From Theodoxus fluviatilis (taxonomy: Eukaryota > Mollusca > Gastropoda > Cycloneritida > Neritidae): a stretch of 22,500 nucleotides of DNA. Below are positions 1 through 22,500 of the stretch, piece after piece. The stretch is taken from positions 33,620-56,119 of the forward strand of contig JAWQFJ010001870.1 in assembly GCA_034096865.1 (NCBI GenBank). Direction: 5' to 3'. Within the stretch, counting starts at the first letter, position 1. Every line of letters begins with the position of its first letter. The position numbers and the translations under genes were made by a program. The notes under the pieces are model-generated. The model worked only from the letters and a program-made list of their open reading frames with translations. It was not told the DNA's origin and ran no database searches.

Positions 1-372
1 TGACTGTTATCATTGCGTGTTCGCACAGAAAACGCTGTAATTGGGGGATACTAAAACCCCATCCAAAGAAAATGTAAGCCATGAACAGCATTAATTTATC
101 AAAGCTGTATGTTGAATGCATCAATAGGTCGTGAAAGCTCCTACATTTAAAAATTCGAAATGCAGGTCACACGCCCAAGCATGTGTCCGCGGGTCGACTG
201 TTATCATTGCGTGTTCGCACAGAAAACACTGTAATTGGGAGATACTAAAACCCCATCCAAAGAAAATGTAAGCCATGAACAGCATTAATTTATCAAAGCT
301 GTATGTTGAATGCATCAATAGGTCGTGAAAGCTCCTACATTTAAAAATCCAAAATGCAGGTCACACGCATAG
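1..372. repeat. Two tandem copies of repeat block A (period 194 bp)
   Basis: Block A starts at 1 (tgactgttatcattgcgtgt) and again at 195 (cgactgttatcattgcgtgt). It continues almost unchanged through the shared stretches ccatccaaagaaaatgtaag and aacagcattaatttatcaaa to about 372. A third, more diverged copy lies at 739-935. No convincing gene is seen: the short open frames here are spread over both strands and follow no known family. It is probably part of an unclassified interspersed repeat. Confidence 0.85.
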
Positions 373-479
373 AGCTACACGTCGAAGAGTCTGTTGCCAT
401 AGCTGGGCAAAGGGACGTAACTCTAAATTCTGACCTTGCTTCGCGTAAAGGAATATCACTCGAGTGCGCTGTCTCGGTG

Positions 480-575
480 TAATCGTTGCGTGTGGCTGTC
501 AACCCAATTTTTGCTGCCGATCCGGTACCGGTACCGGCTTGAAAACCAGTACGTGTATAGGCGCCTTATCGCTGA
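480..575. repeat. Repeat block B, copy 1
   Basis: Begins aatcgttgcgtgtggctgtc and runs to ggcgcc. The same block recurs at 960-1056 with the same start and with the shared stretch cggcttgaaaacc. Blocks A and B alternate (A, A, B, A, B) across 1-1060, which suggests a larger composite repeat. No coding potential is recognised. Confidence 0.8.
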
Positions 576-600
576 AGGCGCCGACACACGTACCGGTTGT
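545..600. repeat. Imperfect hairpin inside block B copy 1
   Basis: Arms of about 21 nt (accagtacgtgtataggcgcc and ggcgccgacacacgtaccgg) pair with a few mismatches around a short loop, ttatcgctgaa. A nearby direct repeat, ttttgctgccgatccg, occurs on both sides (near 509 and 608). This looks like an inverted end or a duplicated fragment of a transposon. Its function is unknown. Confidence 0.6.
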
Positions 601-738
601 CCCCCGATTTTGCTGCCGATCCGTCAAAAATCGGAACGGTTGACTCATTTGCATACAATCCGGCCCAATTCTTGTGTCTAGGGCAAGCTCCATTTCCCGA
701 CCCGGTCTCGCCCGATTCCTATGTTGGGCGACGCGAGA

Positions 739-935
739 GCATCTGTCCACGGCTCGACTGTGCGAGAACGAGGCTCTGCATCGCACAGAAAATGCTGTAT
801 TTTGGGGATACTACAAACCCATCCAAAGAAAATGTTAGCTATGAACAGCATTAATTTATCAAAGATGAATGTTGAATGCATTTATAGGTCGTGAAAGCTC
901 CTACATTTTAAAATTGGAAATGCAGGTCAATGCAC
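739..935. repeat. Repeat block A, third (diverged) copy
   Basis: Keeps the block A landmarks in order: ctcgactgt, tcgcacagaaaa, ccatccaaagaaaatgt, atgaacagcattaatttatc, ataggtcgtgaaagctccta and aatgcaggtca. It carries more substitutions than the two tandem copies at the window start. Confidence 0.8.
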
Positions 936-959
936 CTTCATGCTGGCACAGTTCCACTG

Positions 960-1056
960 CAATCGTTGCGTGTGGCTGTCAACTCGATTTTTACACGCAC
1001 GGTCAGACCTGATCGGGAGCAAAATCGGCTTGAAAACCGGTACATGTGTCGGCGCC
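960..1056. repeat. Repeat block B, second copy
   Basis: Repeats the start of block B (aatcgttgcgtgtggctgtc) and its end (cggcttgaaaaccggtac to ggcgcc), with a different middle. It directly abuts the MITE-like element that begins at 1065. Confidence 0.75.
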
Positions 1057-1064
1057 TTTAATAA

Positions 1065-1356
1065 GTCGAAGTCGGAAACATTCGCGGACACTTTACCCCA
1101 GTTTTGAAATCTCGGCCTAACAGTCACGTGACTCGCACGCCCGGGGAGTTATGCTAAGATCCGGCCACGTTAATGTATCTGCGTTTTGTGACAAACGTCT
1201 TACTCGGCGATACTGTACAGTACTCCATTCACCTTAACGGTCCGCGTGATTCGGGTGTAATCTTAAGCTAAACGACGTTTATAAATGTCCGTTCTCGCGA
1301 GAAATGCCGAGATTTGAAACTGGGGTACAGTGTCCGCGACTGTTTCCCACTTCGAC
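1065..1356. mobile_element. MITE-like element with long imperfect terminal inverted repeats
   Basis: The left end (1065-1116, gtcgaagtcggaaaca and so on to aaatctcggc) is the reverse complement of 1306-1356 (gccgagattt to ttcccacttcgac) with only a few mismatches. The core, about 1145-1285, has no gene. It is clearly homologous, in opposite orientation, to the core of another inverted-repeat element at 17365-17621, yet that element has different ends. It is a non-autonomous DNA element or a fragment of one. No target duplication was identified. Confidence 0.7.
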
Positions 1357-1384
1357 CATTTCAGTGTTACTAACTACATTTCTA

Positions 1385-1640
1385 ACCTGTGTCAGGCCGA
1401 CTGGGGCAGCAGGGCACATAACAAACTTCACGAAGTATCTTCCGTGTGGAGTGAGCGACTCGATCTCCCCCACATCGCTCACGAGAAGACAGGAGGTTGT
1501 GCTCTGCCGTTCCCGGATCGGCCATTCTGTTCTGACCCACTCCTATTTGTTGCTGTCGGAGCCTCCACCGGAGTGCCACACCTGCCAGTGCAGGCTCACA
1601 ATGCGACACGTTCTGGTGGAGTGCCCTCGACTTACTCATT
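1385..1640 (+). pseudogene. LINE fragment: RNase H-like C-terminal tail, frameshifted
   Basis: Two overlapping frames together look like the end of a Jockey/CR1-type non-LTR retrotransposon polyprotein. The first frame has a short stretch ADWGSRAHNKLHEV at about 1395-1440. The other has RRQEVVLCRSRIGHSVLTHS followed by CHTCQCRLTMRHVLVEC at about 1480-1630. The RIGH..LTH and C..C.......H...EC pattern is the familiar tail after the RNase H domain. A frameshift between about 1440 and 1475 joins the halves, so the copy is dead. The reverse transcriptase and endonuclease regions are absent upstream. Family placement rests on motif recognition alone. Confidence 0.75.
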
Positions 1641-2104
1641 GACGGAGTGGGTCGAGCAGTCTGTCTGACATTTTTAAAGATCCTCTAGCTGTGATAGGAT
1701 TTTTAAAAATAGATTCTGAGTATTATTCTCGTTTATGAGTTGCCTTCATTGTTTTCGATAATTTATTTCTCCTCTTACCTCTTCTGAGGTAATCTTTTAA
1801 TTGCACATTTTTATTCAGTGAAAGTATGTTGTGGCCTTGGATGGCCTTCACGGCTGATGAGCCCTTGGGCTCCATCCACCTATCCTTTGGTGTTTTGTCG
1901 GTGGCGAGGGAGGTTGAGATGTGAGATTTTGCCCTGTCGCCCTTTGTGCGTCTTCGTGTTTGAAGGCTCTACACAGCCTTTGCTGGCTGGTGGGCAGTGG
2001 GACTCGATTTAATTGATTTCATGAGCTGTATGAGACCTCACTGTCGTGAAGAGTCTTGATAGTTTGTTAGAGATGGGTGTTTCTTAACGTCGTCGCCTTA
2101 ATTA
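1641..2104 (+). other. Non-coding stretch, probably the 3' tail of the LINE fragment
   Basis: AT-rich sequence with no supported gene follows the LINE tail. Near 1831-1890 it contains ggatggccttcacggctgat and a 'cccttgggctccatccac' segment. A related ending (aggcccttaaactccatcc) recurs at 2757-2776, so both may be LINE 3' ends. Nothing else was recognised. Confidence 0.4.
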
Positions 2105-2195
2105 CCGTAAATTCCGGCCTATAAGCCGCGCCTTTTTTTCATGAACGGACCCCTGCGGCTTATAAACCGGTGCGGCTTATCTATGGATTTTTATC
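2105..2195. repeat. DNA-transposon terminal-repeat-like sequence
   Basis: The run taccgtaaattccggcctat is followed by three copies of a short motif: ataagccgcg, then gcggcttata and gcggcttat in the opposite sense. Clustered inverted copies just upstream of a transposase N-terminus suggest the end of the transposon that carried the fragment at 2379-2759. A matching opposite end was not found in the window. Confidence 0.45.
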
Positions 2196-2378
2196 GAGAA
2201 AGTGGACTTGAATTCGCTCACTTACCTTTAAGTTTATTGTTGCTATGCGAAGTTCGTCGTATGACAACAACTCACACTCACACGGCACAGACAGCTGTGA
2301 GTTGGCAGTCAAAGTTAGGAATGATCGATCAGTTACACATTCAACCCAACAGAAGTAACACACACAAGACCGAAAGTA

Positions 2379-2759
2379 ATGCCGAAAACACGTCGCCAAG
2401 TCTATGATGCAGCTTTCAAACTGGATGACATCGCCAAAGCTATGGAGAAAGGGAATCGCGCTGCCGCCCAAGAACTAGGCATCAACGAATCTATGGTTCG
2501 GCGGTGGCGAAAACAGGAAGGTGAACTTGCCAAGTGCAAGAAGTCCAAGAAAGCATTCCGAGGTTGCAAAGCACGTTGGCCAAAACTTGAAGACGAACTT
2601 GAAGACTGGATTAACACACAACGTGTTGATGGTCGCGGTGTTTCCACTGTACAGCTTCGTCTTAAAGCGCGCACAGTTGCATCCAGTCTGAATCTCATTG
2701 CTCGCCTGTTTCCTCAATGTGATAGACTAGGTACCGTATATAGCCTACAAGGCCGATAG
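2379..2759 (+). pseudogene. Truncated transposase N-terminus, CENP-B/pogo-like DNA-binding type
   Basis: A 126-codon frame starts MPKTRRQVYDAAFKLD. Its first half is a psq/Brinker-like helix-turn-helix (AAAQELGINESMVRRWRKQ at about residues 30-49). This is followed by the linker and start of a CENP-B-type second HTH (ARWPKLEDELEDWI at about 66-79). Pogo/Tigger/Jerky-like transposases keep this order before a DDE nuclease of several hundred residues. Here the similarity fades after about residue 97, where STVQLRLKA would continue into the second HTH, and the frame closes at 2759. No DDE domain follows. The ATG context and the adjacent terminal-like repeats at 2105-2195 support a genuine transposon start. 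It is a decayed fragment. Confidence 0.75.
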
Positions 2760-2798
2760 GCCCTTAAACTCCATCCATCCATCCAATACAAAAGGGGA
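2700..2798. repeat. LINE-tail-like sequence with a short (CCAT)n run
   Basis: After the transposase fragment the sequence changes to ggccgataggcccttaaact followed by ccatccatccatcc. It resembles the LINE ending near 1831-1890, and the tetranucleotide run is typical of a non-LTR 3' terminus. It sits directly against the foldback element beginning at 2799. Confidence 0.4.
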
Positions 2799-3614
2799 GT
2801 TCAGAAGGCGCCGTGCTTCAAAGCGCTTACTCAGCGCTACTCGTGATTCACTCCTGAACGGCCAATTTGGGGCGTGCTTCACTCAGCGCTGAGCAGCGCT
2901 GTGAATCACCAATCCGACGTGCAGCAGGATGATTTTGCATCATTTCAAAATGGCGTCTTCGATCCCGCACTGGCCGTCGACGCGTAAAATAACCCTCAGA
3001 AACATCATTTTGGGACTGGAACGGGCTTTATTTGCCCCAAGCGCTCTGTATGCGCGAGTAATGGCAAGTAAGGATGACACAGTAGTGGATTTTATTCATG
3101 CAGAATACATGTAAACGTGCATAAACGATGTCTGTGGCAAAGAAAATACTTTCTTCGCGTCTATCAACACAACATGGGGCGCAGAAGATTTACCTCCCCT
3201 TTAACAAGTGAAGCGCTGCACTACATCTTAGGCGTTCAGGAGTGGCAAAGAGCGCTCAATTGCCAACATGAAGCGCTCATGCAGCGCTGAGTACTTCTGA
3301 ACAAGCCTAAAGTGCTGCATGAGCGCTTCATGTTGGCAATTGAGCGCTCGTTGCCTCTCCTGAACACCTACAGATTTAGTGCAGCGCGTCACTTGTTAAA
3401 AGGGAGGTAAATCTTCTGCGCCGCATGCTGTGTTGCTAGACGCTAAGAAAGTGTTTTCTTTGCCACAGACATCGTTTATGCACATTTAAATGTATTCTGC
3501 ATGAATAAAGTCCACTACTGTGTCATCCTTACTTGCCATTACTCGCGCATACAGAGCGCTTGGGGCAAATAAAGCCCGTTTCAGTCCCAAAATGATGGTG
3601 AAGGAATTTGTGCC

Positions 3615-4530
3615 TTATGTGAAAAATGACATTACTAGAAAGAGAAAAAAAACCTGAATGAGAAAGCCCTGACTAAAGTTAAGAAAAAACGAGCGGCATA
3701 TCAAAGATACATGGACACTAGGGATGGAAAGGATTATCTGTTGTACACTAGTGCTCGAAACCAGGCAAAGGCTGCGTGTAAACGAGCCGTTAAGGACCAT
3801 GAGAAAGAAATAGCCAAATCTAATCCGAAATCTTTTTTTGCTTACGCAAGGAGTAAAATGAAAACACGAGACTCAATCCCGGATTTGAAAGACTCTGATG
3901 GGACTACGTATAACTCTGAAAGTAGCAAAGCAGGTGTGTTAAATAAATTCTTCAGCAGCGTGTTTACACGAGAGGACTTGTCAACAATTCGGACTCCATA
4001 CTGAATGACACTATTGACATTAAGAAGGAAAGTGTCATGAAATTGCTGAAGTCTCTTGATGTGTCTAAGTCACCAGGTCCAGACAATGTGCATCCTAAAA
4101 TACTGAGAGAGCTAGCAGAGGAACTGTCTGAGCCTCTGACCACTGTACGTGTTTAGAACATCATTATGTGAGGGTATCTTGCCAAGACAATGGAAGGATG
4201 CAAATGTAACTCCTTTGTTCAAGAAAGGTGAAAAGTGTAAACCAGGAAATTACCGACCAGTGTCCCTAACAAGCATAACGTGTAAAACTATGGAAAAAGT
4301 TATAAGAGACTCACTATTTGAGCATTTGAAAAGTAACGGCTTACTAACAGAATGTCAACACGGATTTGTATCAAAACGATATTGTGTTACCAACCTGCTG
4401 GGAGTCCTTGATGACTGGGCTCTCCTGTTGATGCTATCTACCTGGATTTTTCGAAGGCTTTCATTACAGTGTATCATGAACGCCTCCTCGCAAAGCTTAA
4501 ATCATACGGTGTCACCGACAAGGTGAATAA
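3615..4530 (+). pseudogene. LINE reverse transcriptase, N-terminal part, several frameshifts
   Basis: Three consecutive pieces in different frames belong to one reverse transcriptase. Piece 1 (up to about 4003) is the linker, with AYARSKMKTRDSIPDL and FFSSVFTRED. Piece 2 (about 4010-4150) holds SLDVSKSPGPDNVHPKIL. Piece 3 (4149-about 4420) holds LPRQWKDANVTPLFKKGEK and NYRPVSLTSITCKTMEKVI, RT blocks 1-2. Frames change near 4000, near 4146 and near 4400, where the 'YLDFSKAF' block 3 is split. The element cannot encode an intact protein. Confidence 0.85.
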
Positions 4531-5572
4531 ATGGATCAGTGGTTTTCTGAAAGACCGTCGTCAAAGAATGAAAGTAAATGGTACTCTATCAGATTGGGTG
4601 GAGGTTACAAGTGGAGTGCCGCAAGGCAGTGTTTTAGGTCCAGTTTTATTCGTGGTTTTTATAAATGACCTCCCAGAAGTTGTAGAAAGCCTATGTAGCA
4701 TGTACGCTGATGACACGAAAATCTACCGATCAGTAGTCACCGTTGATGACTGTGCGAGGTTGCAGAAAGACCTGGATAATCTTACAGCATGGGCTGAAAA
4801 ATGGCAAATGAAATTTAATGCAGATAAGTGCCAGGTGTTACAATTTGGACATAAAAACGAAAAGCATGTGTACGATATGAAAACGTCGGACGGTAATGGC
4901 AGAGTAAAACTTGGCAGTTCAAGTGTGGAAAGAGACCTGGGTGTACACATTGACAACGAGCTTAAGTTCTCCAAACACGTTGAGACTCAAACTAACAAGG
5001 CGAACAAGATTCTAGGCCTCGTGAGGAGATCATATGAATATACAGATCGGGAGTCAATGAGACTGTTGTTCACAGCACTTGTGAGACCTCACTTGGAATT
5101 TGCTAACAGTGCTTGGAGTCCACGTTTTGAAAAAGACAAAAGGCTTATTGAAGGTGTGCTTCGCAAAGCAGCAAAATGTGTCCCTGGCTTGAGAGACAAG
5201 GACTACGAAGAGCGCTTGAAATCCCTAAAGATACCTAGTATGTGTTACAGAAGAGTGAGAGGAGACTTGATAGAAGTGTACAAGTTCATGCATGGTGTGT
5301 ATAATTGCAAGAACTTTTTCGAACTCAACCAGCTATCCACTACTAGAGGACATAGGTATAAGTTAAAGAAAAACTCCTACAGAACAAGTGTGAGAGAGCA
5401 CTTCCTCGCCAACAGAGTAGTCGACACTTGGAATGCATTGGACAAGAAAACGGTGGAGGCGTCGTCATTAAACAGCTTCAAAAACAGAATTGACACTGTG
5501 TTCAAAGACTACATGTACTGTGTTAATGTTGGCCACCCACTGTTGCCACCGGAAGAAAAGTCTAGAGAATAG
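4469..5572 (+). pseudogene. LINE reverse transcriptase, palm and thumb part (intact 367-codon frame)
   Basis: This frame covers the rest of the reverse transcriptase. It has SGVPQGSVLGPVLFVVFIND (block 4), then MYADDTKIY, the YADD catalytic motif, at about residues 78-86. WAEKWQMKFNADKCQVLQFG and ERDLGVHIDNELKFSKHV follow, then the long C-terminal region of CR1/Rex1-like enzymes with LLFTALVRPHLEFANSAWSP. The catalytic aspartates are kept, but the frame lacks blocks 0-3, which lie upstream in other frames. No RNase H domain follows. It is read as the 3' half of a dead LINE protein, not as a host gene. Confidence 0.9.
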
Positions 5573-5830
5573 GCACAATCTTTTAAGATCGTTAGAACTA
5601 GGCTAGTAAAAAGTGAGAATAGCCAAAAGTACTGATCAAAAGATCAGATAAAGGCCTCGCGGCCTAAGACATCTGAAGACATATCTATCTATCTATGTTT
5701 CTGAGGGTTATTTTACGCATTGACGGCCAGTGCGGGATCGAAGACGCCATTTTGAAAATCGTGTGTATCACCTCGGATCTGTGATGCACAGCGCTGCTCA
5801 GCGCTGACTGAATCACGCCCCAAAATTGCT

Positions 5831-6071
5831 GTTCAGGAGTGAAACACATGCAGCACTTCGACGCCTCCTGAACAAGCCTCTAGATGCTCACAACCATGGG
5901 GAGCTCAGTTCAGGAGTGAAACACATGCAGCACTTCGACGCCTCCTGAACAAGCCTCTAGATGCTCACAACCATGGGGAGCTCAGTTCAGGAGTGAAACA
6001 CATGCAGCACTTCGACGCCTCCTGAACAAGCCTCTAGATGCTCACAACCATGGGGAGCTCAGTTCAGGAGA
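5831..6071. repeat. 77-bp tandem repeat, three copies plus a stub
   Basis: Units start gttcaggagtgaaacacatg at 5831, 5908 and 5985, and a partial unit starts at 6062. They are practically identical. The unit begins inside the outer end of the foldback right arm, so the element's terminus has been amplified together with about 35 bp of neighbouring DNA (tctagatgctcacaaccatg and so on). Confidence 0.92.
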
Positions 6072-6147
6072 ATGGTGCACAATTCGCTGGTATCAAGACT
6101 TACTATTACTCAGCCCATTTCCTTTCACAGAATGTGTCAGAAAAAAA

Positions 6148-6215
6148 ACACACACACCTGCACAAACAGGCGCGTGCACACATGCATGCATGAACACACA
6201 CACACACACACACAT
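6148..6215. repeat. CA-rich microsatellite
   Basis: Interrupted (CA)n with catgcatgcatg blocks. On the minus strand it is UG-rich. It begins about 50 nt past the presumed STT3B poly(A) signal, where a GU-rich downstream element would be expected. Confidence 0.8.
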
Positions 6216-6262
6216 GCATGCACAAAGACAAGGAGGGCAAAATAATAGGCACAACAGTCTGC

Positions 6263-6268
6263 TTTATT
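6263..6268 (-). promoter_or_regulatory. STT3B: Candidate poly(A) signal AATAAA of STT3B
   Basis: On the minus strand the sequence reads AATAAA here, and the following 50 nt turn into a long TG-rich run. That is the usual layout of a cleavage site with a GU-rich downstream element. Other minus-strand AATAAA sites exist at 7230-7235, 7432-7437 and 7584-7589 and could give shorter transcripts. Choosing this distal one is inference. Confidence 0.5.
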
Positions 6269-7326
6269 TGGACTTCCAAGTGATAACCATTGGGCATTCC
6301 TGCCTTAGAAAGCGAATGATTTCAGCTACACAATGTATACATGTACACCAGATTTTAAAATCAAATGTACAAGCTGCAGCTGAAACATAGTATGGGATAA
6401 CAGGTGGGAAAGATGAAAAGAAGAAGCAGAGACAATGGCACATAATCACAGTTACACTTCCCACTTTTCTCCTAACCCAGTCGGCAGAAACAATGAGCAG
6501 GAGGAGGAGGATTCTGATTAAATTTACCATTCCATCAACACAGATAATAGGACTTTTCACCATGCAAACGGACAAAACCAAGCAAGTGCAAACATGAAAA
6601 CAAGTAATACCAGTAAGGTAGGTTGCCTTATTATGAACGTTCAGGGGGGTGCCTTATCTCGAAGTCTGGTTTTGTTCCGACAGAATGCAAGTCAAAGCTC
6701 AACCAGGTTTCAAAGATACACCACCAAAACCCTGGTTTTGCAGCTGGCTACAGCCTGGCGATTTATATACTTGGTCTCTACTTCTCTTGCACAACACAAG
6801 TTCTACCAGGCAAGCCTACCAGCTACACAGTCCTTCTCCAAATCCTAAAAAGAGAGAGACTTTTTTTTGGTCACAGGGATAGAACCATGGCACTGCGCCT
6901 CGCACATCTTCAAACTCCAAGCATGCTCGCCTGTCTCCGCCAGTCAAAAGACGGGGTTTCAACAAGCCAGTCGAGGCTGAGGGGCTGACCATGCACTCAT
7001 GCAAGAGGGGAGAGCACTGGGGAATGGGCTGCCAGGAACTAGTGGTTTTTATATTTCAAACAAAGATAAAGTGTTTGCCAAATGACGTTCATCCTCAGCC
7101 TTGTGTCTGGTCTTTCCTGCGGCGGCATTGTGAGTTGAGCAAGGTGCCCAGGACAACAGCAGACAGATGACAGACAAAGGGTTCTAGAAATTTCCACAGG
7201 CAAGGGCAGTAAAAACTGAAGGACAATGATTTATTATAGCTGGCATCAAGGACTTCATTTAAACTTATCTTCAGGCTTCTTCTAGAAAGATTTGAGTTCA
7301 AGACATGCCAAGTCTATTCGTTGCTG

Positions 7327-7390
7327 AAAGAAAGAAAGAAAGAAAGAAAGATAGAAAGAGATAAAAAGGAAAGGAGGAAAGGAGGAAAAG
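7327..7390. repeat. GAAA-type purine microsatellite
   Basis: gaaagaaagaaagaaagaaa followed by degenerate aggaaaggagg units. It is pyrimidine-rich (UUUC) in the STT3B transcript. Confidence 0.85.
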
Positions 7391-9041
7391 CATACTCTTG
7401 TGACTCATACATATGATTCATGGCATGATTATTTATTGACCAACTTCAGCAACAAGGTCATATTTCCCATGTTGAGTTTCAACCTGGCAGTCCATCCTCT
7501 TGGCAAAGACTGACAGAGGCATCAGTGTGTGGACACTATTTGACATCATCCCTGGTTCTGAAACCAACAAAGGCTTCAGACCTTTTATTATACAGTTTAA
7601 GAGAAAGCAAAAGGAGAACAGTACCCCTCAGTCTACAGTTTTCAACCACAGGTGTGCACAAAAGTCAACATGATCACTAGCAGAAAATTTCAGCTTCCAG
7701 GAGAAAACAACACGGGGGGAAAAAGAAGGAAAAATCCAGATTGAGTTACTGACTAAAGAGACCACATTGATCAAACTGGTGGCGTGGTAACTAAAGGTGA
7801 AGGTCATACAAAATGATTAAAGCTGATAAAGTCTGCAGTCCTTGGTCAGTCTGACAGAAAATGCCAATCTGACCTTTCAGGCTGTCTAAGAGTCCAGGAG
7901 AGAGGTCAAGATGATCTAAAGTGGCATTAGCCAGTTAGGGTGTAAAGGTTGTTACACACCACTAGAACAAAACTGCCATTTTCTTCTGCCACACCAGTGC
8001 CACAACTTGCATTCATGCAAGTTAAAAGAAAACAAAAACAAACAAATAATAACAAGAACATTACTCAGCAGGATGCAAAGTATCGAGAGTAGCATCAAGA
8101 GAACTTTTTTTTTCATTGGTGCCAAAACAGATATTTCAAGTCCACAAACTGTCATCTGCTTGTACATATAGAGGCTTATCTGTAATCTCACAAATCATTA
8201 CATCCTCTTTAAATTGTTACACAAGCACATGAGGTATGGGTGGCTAAGGAGCACTATCACACACCCACATGAAGATTAATGAACAAATGCAATAAATATA
8301 AATCCTGATATATTCAAACATTTGATTATGTTTCCTAAACTTGAGAATTTCACATGTACATTTCAAACCACACTGCTGGACACAGAAGCATCCACCCTTT
8401 CTCAGTCAGACAATGAAAAGTCTACAGTGGAAACACTAACATCTCATGGAACAGAACTTCAAAACTCACTTGAAATCGACAAACAGTGTGTTCCTCAAAG
8501 TCATGACAACCCCAAAATGCAGTCAACCTCAGGGTCAGCATAAATGGTTTTCCTCTTTGAGACCCAGAGATAGCATTGGCAACAACACACACAAAATCCA
8601 TCCAGTCCATGCTCTGTCCTTGAGAGCAGTTTCGTAGAATACTTAAAAAGCCAAACAGAAAACCTGAACAAAGTAATCAATCATAAATGTACGGATACTC
8701 AAACAGAACAACAGTCACACATCTGAATTCTCCTATCCTCCTTGCAACTTGAGTCTTTCACTCCCAACTTCCCAGCTAGAAACACAAGCCAGTTACATCA
8801 AATAGAAGCACCCTACATCAATGAAACACAGCAGCCACCTGTCTGCCCACAGAAGAAAATAATTCTTTTCTCCACCTCTCTCTCCAATGTTGGCCGATGA
8901 TGATGAGGAAATGGTCTCGAGGTGACTCATGGCGTGAAATCTGAATGACAACTCTCCTGACTGGACTTGAGTCGAAGGTCAAATGCCAGGGGTGATGAGA
9001 GGGTGGAGTGGGGAGTGAGTGGGGGTGGGCATATGGAGGTC

Positions 9042-22299
<13,258 letters not shown>

Positions 22300-22500
22300 C
22301 TGCAACAAAACACACATCTCCGTGTAAGAATCTGTGCAGATGGACATAACAGGCTTTTGTTACAAAAGAACACACTACAATAGGCAGCAAGAGCACAGGC
22401 ACATACACTATTGGCGCTGCAATTGGTCAGGCTGCAAGTGGTTGAAGTACAGGGGAAGATGCCAAAGTTACATTGCTGGTTCCAGGAAAGAGTGTAAGCA
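22300..22500 (-). other. STT3B: Start of the intron upstream of exon a
   Basis: The acceptor gttttgttgcag precedes exon a. I found no further STT3B coding sequence up to the window end. The preceding exon must lie upstream of 22500. Confidence 0.7.

Larger units (their letters stand above)
3598..5697 (+). mobile_element. 5'-truncated CR1/Jockey-like LINE inserted in the foldback arm
   Basis: The left foldback arm reads 'cctcagaaacatcattttgg' without a break. In the right arm the complementary sequence is split after ccaaaatgatg, and it resumes at 5698 with tttctgaggg. The intervening 2.1 kb begins inside the linker between endonuclease and reverse transcriptase. It encodes a damaged reverse transcriptase and ends in the short repeat atctatctatctatg. 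5' truncation and a microsatellite tail are normal for CR1/L2-like LINEs. The target duplication is at most 'atg' and cannot be told from chance. Confidence 0.85.
2799..5873. mobile_element. Foldback element: long inverted repeat with arms of about 480 bp, interrupted by a LINE
   Basis: The left arm, 2799-3283, is matched in reverse by 3312-3597 and then, after the inserted LINE, by 5698-5873. The unpaired centre, 3284-3311, is only about 28 nt. Clear pairings include ttggcaattgagcgctc with gagcgctcaattgccaa, tttacctccc with gggaggtaaa, and the 'cactggccgtc' segment with gacggccagtg. Without the LINE it is a single hairpin just under 1 kb. A 61-codon frame in the left arm (2929-3114, MILHHFKMASSIPHW...) has no recognised relatives and is broken in the right arm. 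The motif agcgct recurs many times. No transposase is present. Confidence 0.85.
6245..9041 (-). other. STT3B: Probable 3' UTR of STT3B (about 2.8 kb)
   Basis: This is the stretch from the STT3B stop codon to the distal poly(A) signal. It holds no supported gene on either strand: frames are short and unlike known proteins, and the composition is moderately AT-rich and non-repetitive apart from a GAAA run at 7327-7385. Candidate poly(A) signals cluster in its distal part. It is assigned as UTR from position and from the absence of anything else. An unrecognised non-coding gene cannot be excluded. Confidence 0.5.

Noticed and set aside
436..854. Short overlapping frames of 80-95 codons on both strands in the A/B repeat region
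   Set aside because: They overlap on opposite strands, lie in repeat DNA, and match no family I know.
2929..3114. 61-codon frame in the foldback arm as a small gene
   Set aside because: No recognised family, and the mirrored copy in the other arm is not open. It is probably chance within a repeat.
3595..5697. 'atg' on both sides of the CR1-like LINE as a target-site duplication
   Set aside because: Three bases are too few to separate from chance. The insertion itself is shown by the foldback symmetry, not by this.

Overview
The window is animal genomic DNA, not bacterial or viral. It holds the 3' two thirds of one intron-rich gene on the minus strand, set among LINE fragments, inverted-repeat elements, minisatellites and long CA/GA/CAGA microsatellites. 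The gene is STT3B, the catalytic subunit of oligosaccharyltransferase. The mix of CR1/Jockey-like LINEs, foldback DNA and simple repeats fits a lophotrochozoan such as a mollusc, but that is inference. No marker sequence fixes the taxon.

Layout, plus-strand coordinates. 1-1060: diverged composite repeats (three copies of block A, two of block B). 1065-1356: a MITE-like element with about 52-bp imperfect inverted ends. 1385-1640: the RNase H tail of a LINE, frameshifted. 2105-2760: terminal-repeat-like DNA and a transposase fragment with a CENP-B/pogo-type N-terminus. 2799-5873: a large foldback element with arms near 480 bp, its right arm split by a 5'-truncated CR1-like LINE (3598-5697). 5831-6071: a 77-bp tandem repeat grown from the foldback end. 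6245-9041: the probable long 3' UTR of STT3B. 9042-22299: ten STT3B coding exons, read from high to low coordinates, whose phases all close and which give about 526 residues ending at a stop at 9042-9044. The N-terminal third lies beyond 22500. Most of the first intron in view (16112-22200) is a nested insertion, 16534-21891, with 28-bp inverted ends. It contains a MITE, an unrecognised coding-like stretch, a 704-bp tandem duplication, and a 2.4-kb LINE inserted in one copy of that duplication with a 19-bp target duplication.

The most notable structure lies in the splice sites of STT3B. Two unrelated minisatellites in the same gene are each built from an exon-intron boundary. The array at 9974-10683 repeats the 3' splice site of the penultimate exon 23 times and once copies the exon start as well. 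The array at about 12994-13510 repeats the exon end plus 5' splice site of another exon six more times, with two decayed copies further on. Both are open in the sense strand, so alternative use of the copied sites could add protein sequence without an immediate stop. In the acceptor array a one-base difference (30- or 29-bp units) decides whether a unit keeps its AG. The three units next to the true acceptor all lack it, leaving a 117-nt stretch free of AG.

The genes do not form an operon or pathway. There is one host housekeeping gene, and everything else is repeats and dead or non-autonomous mobile DNA.
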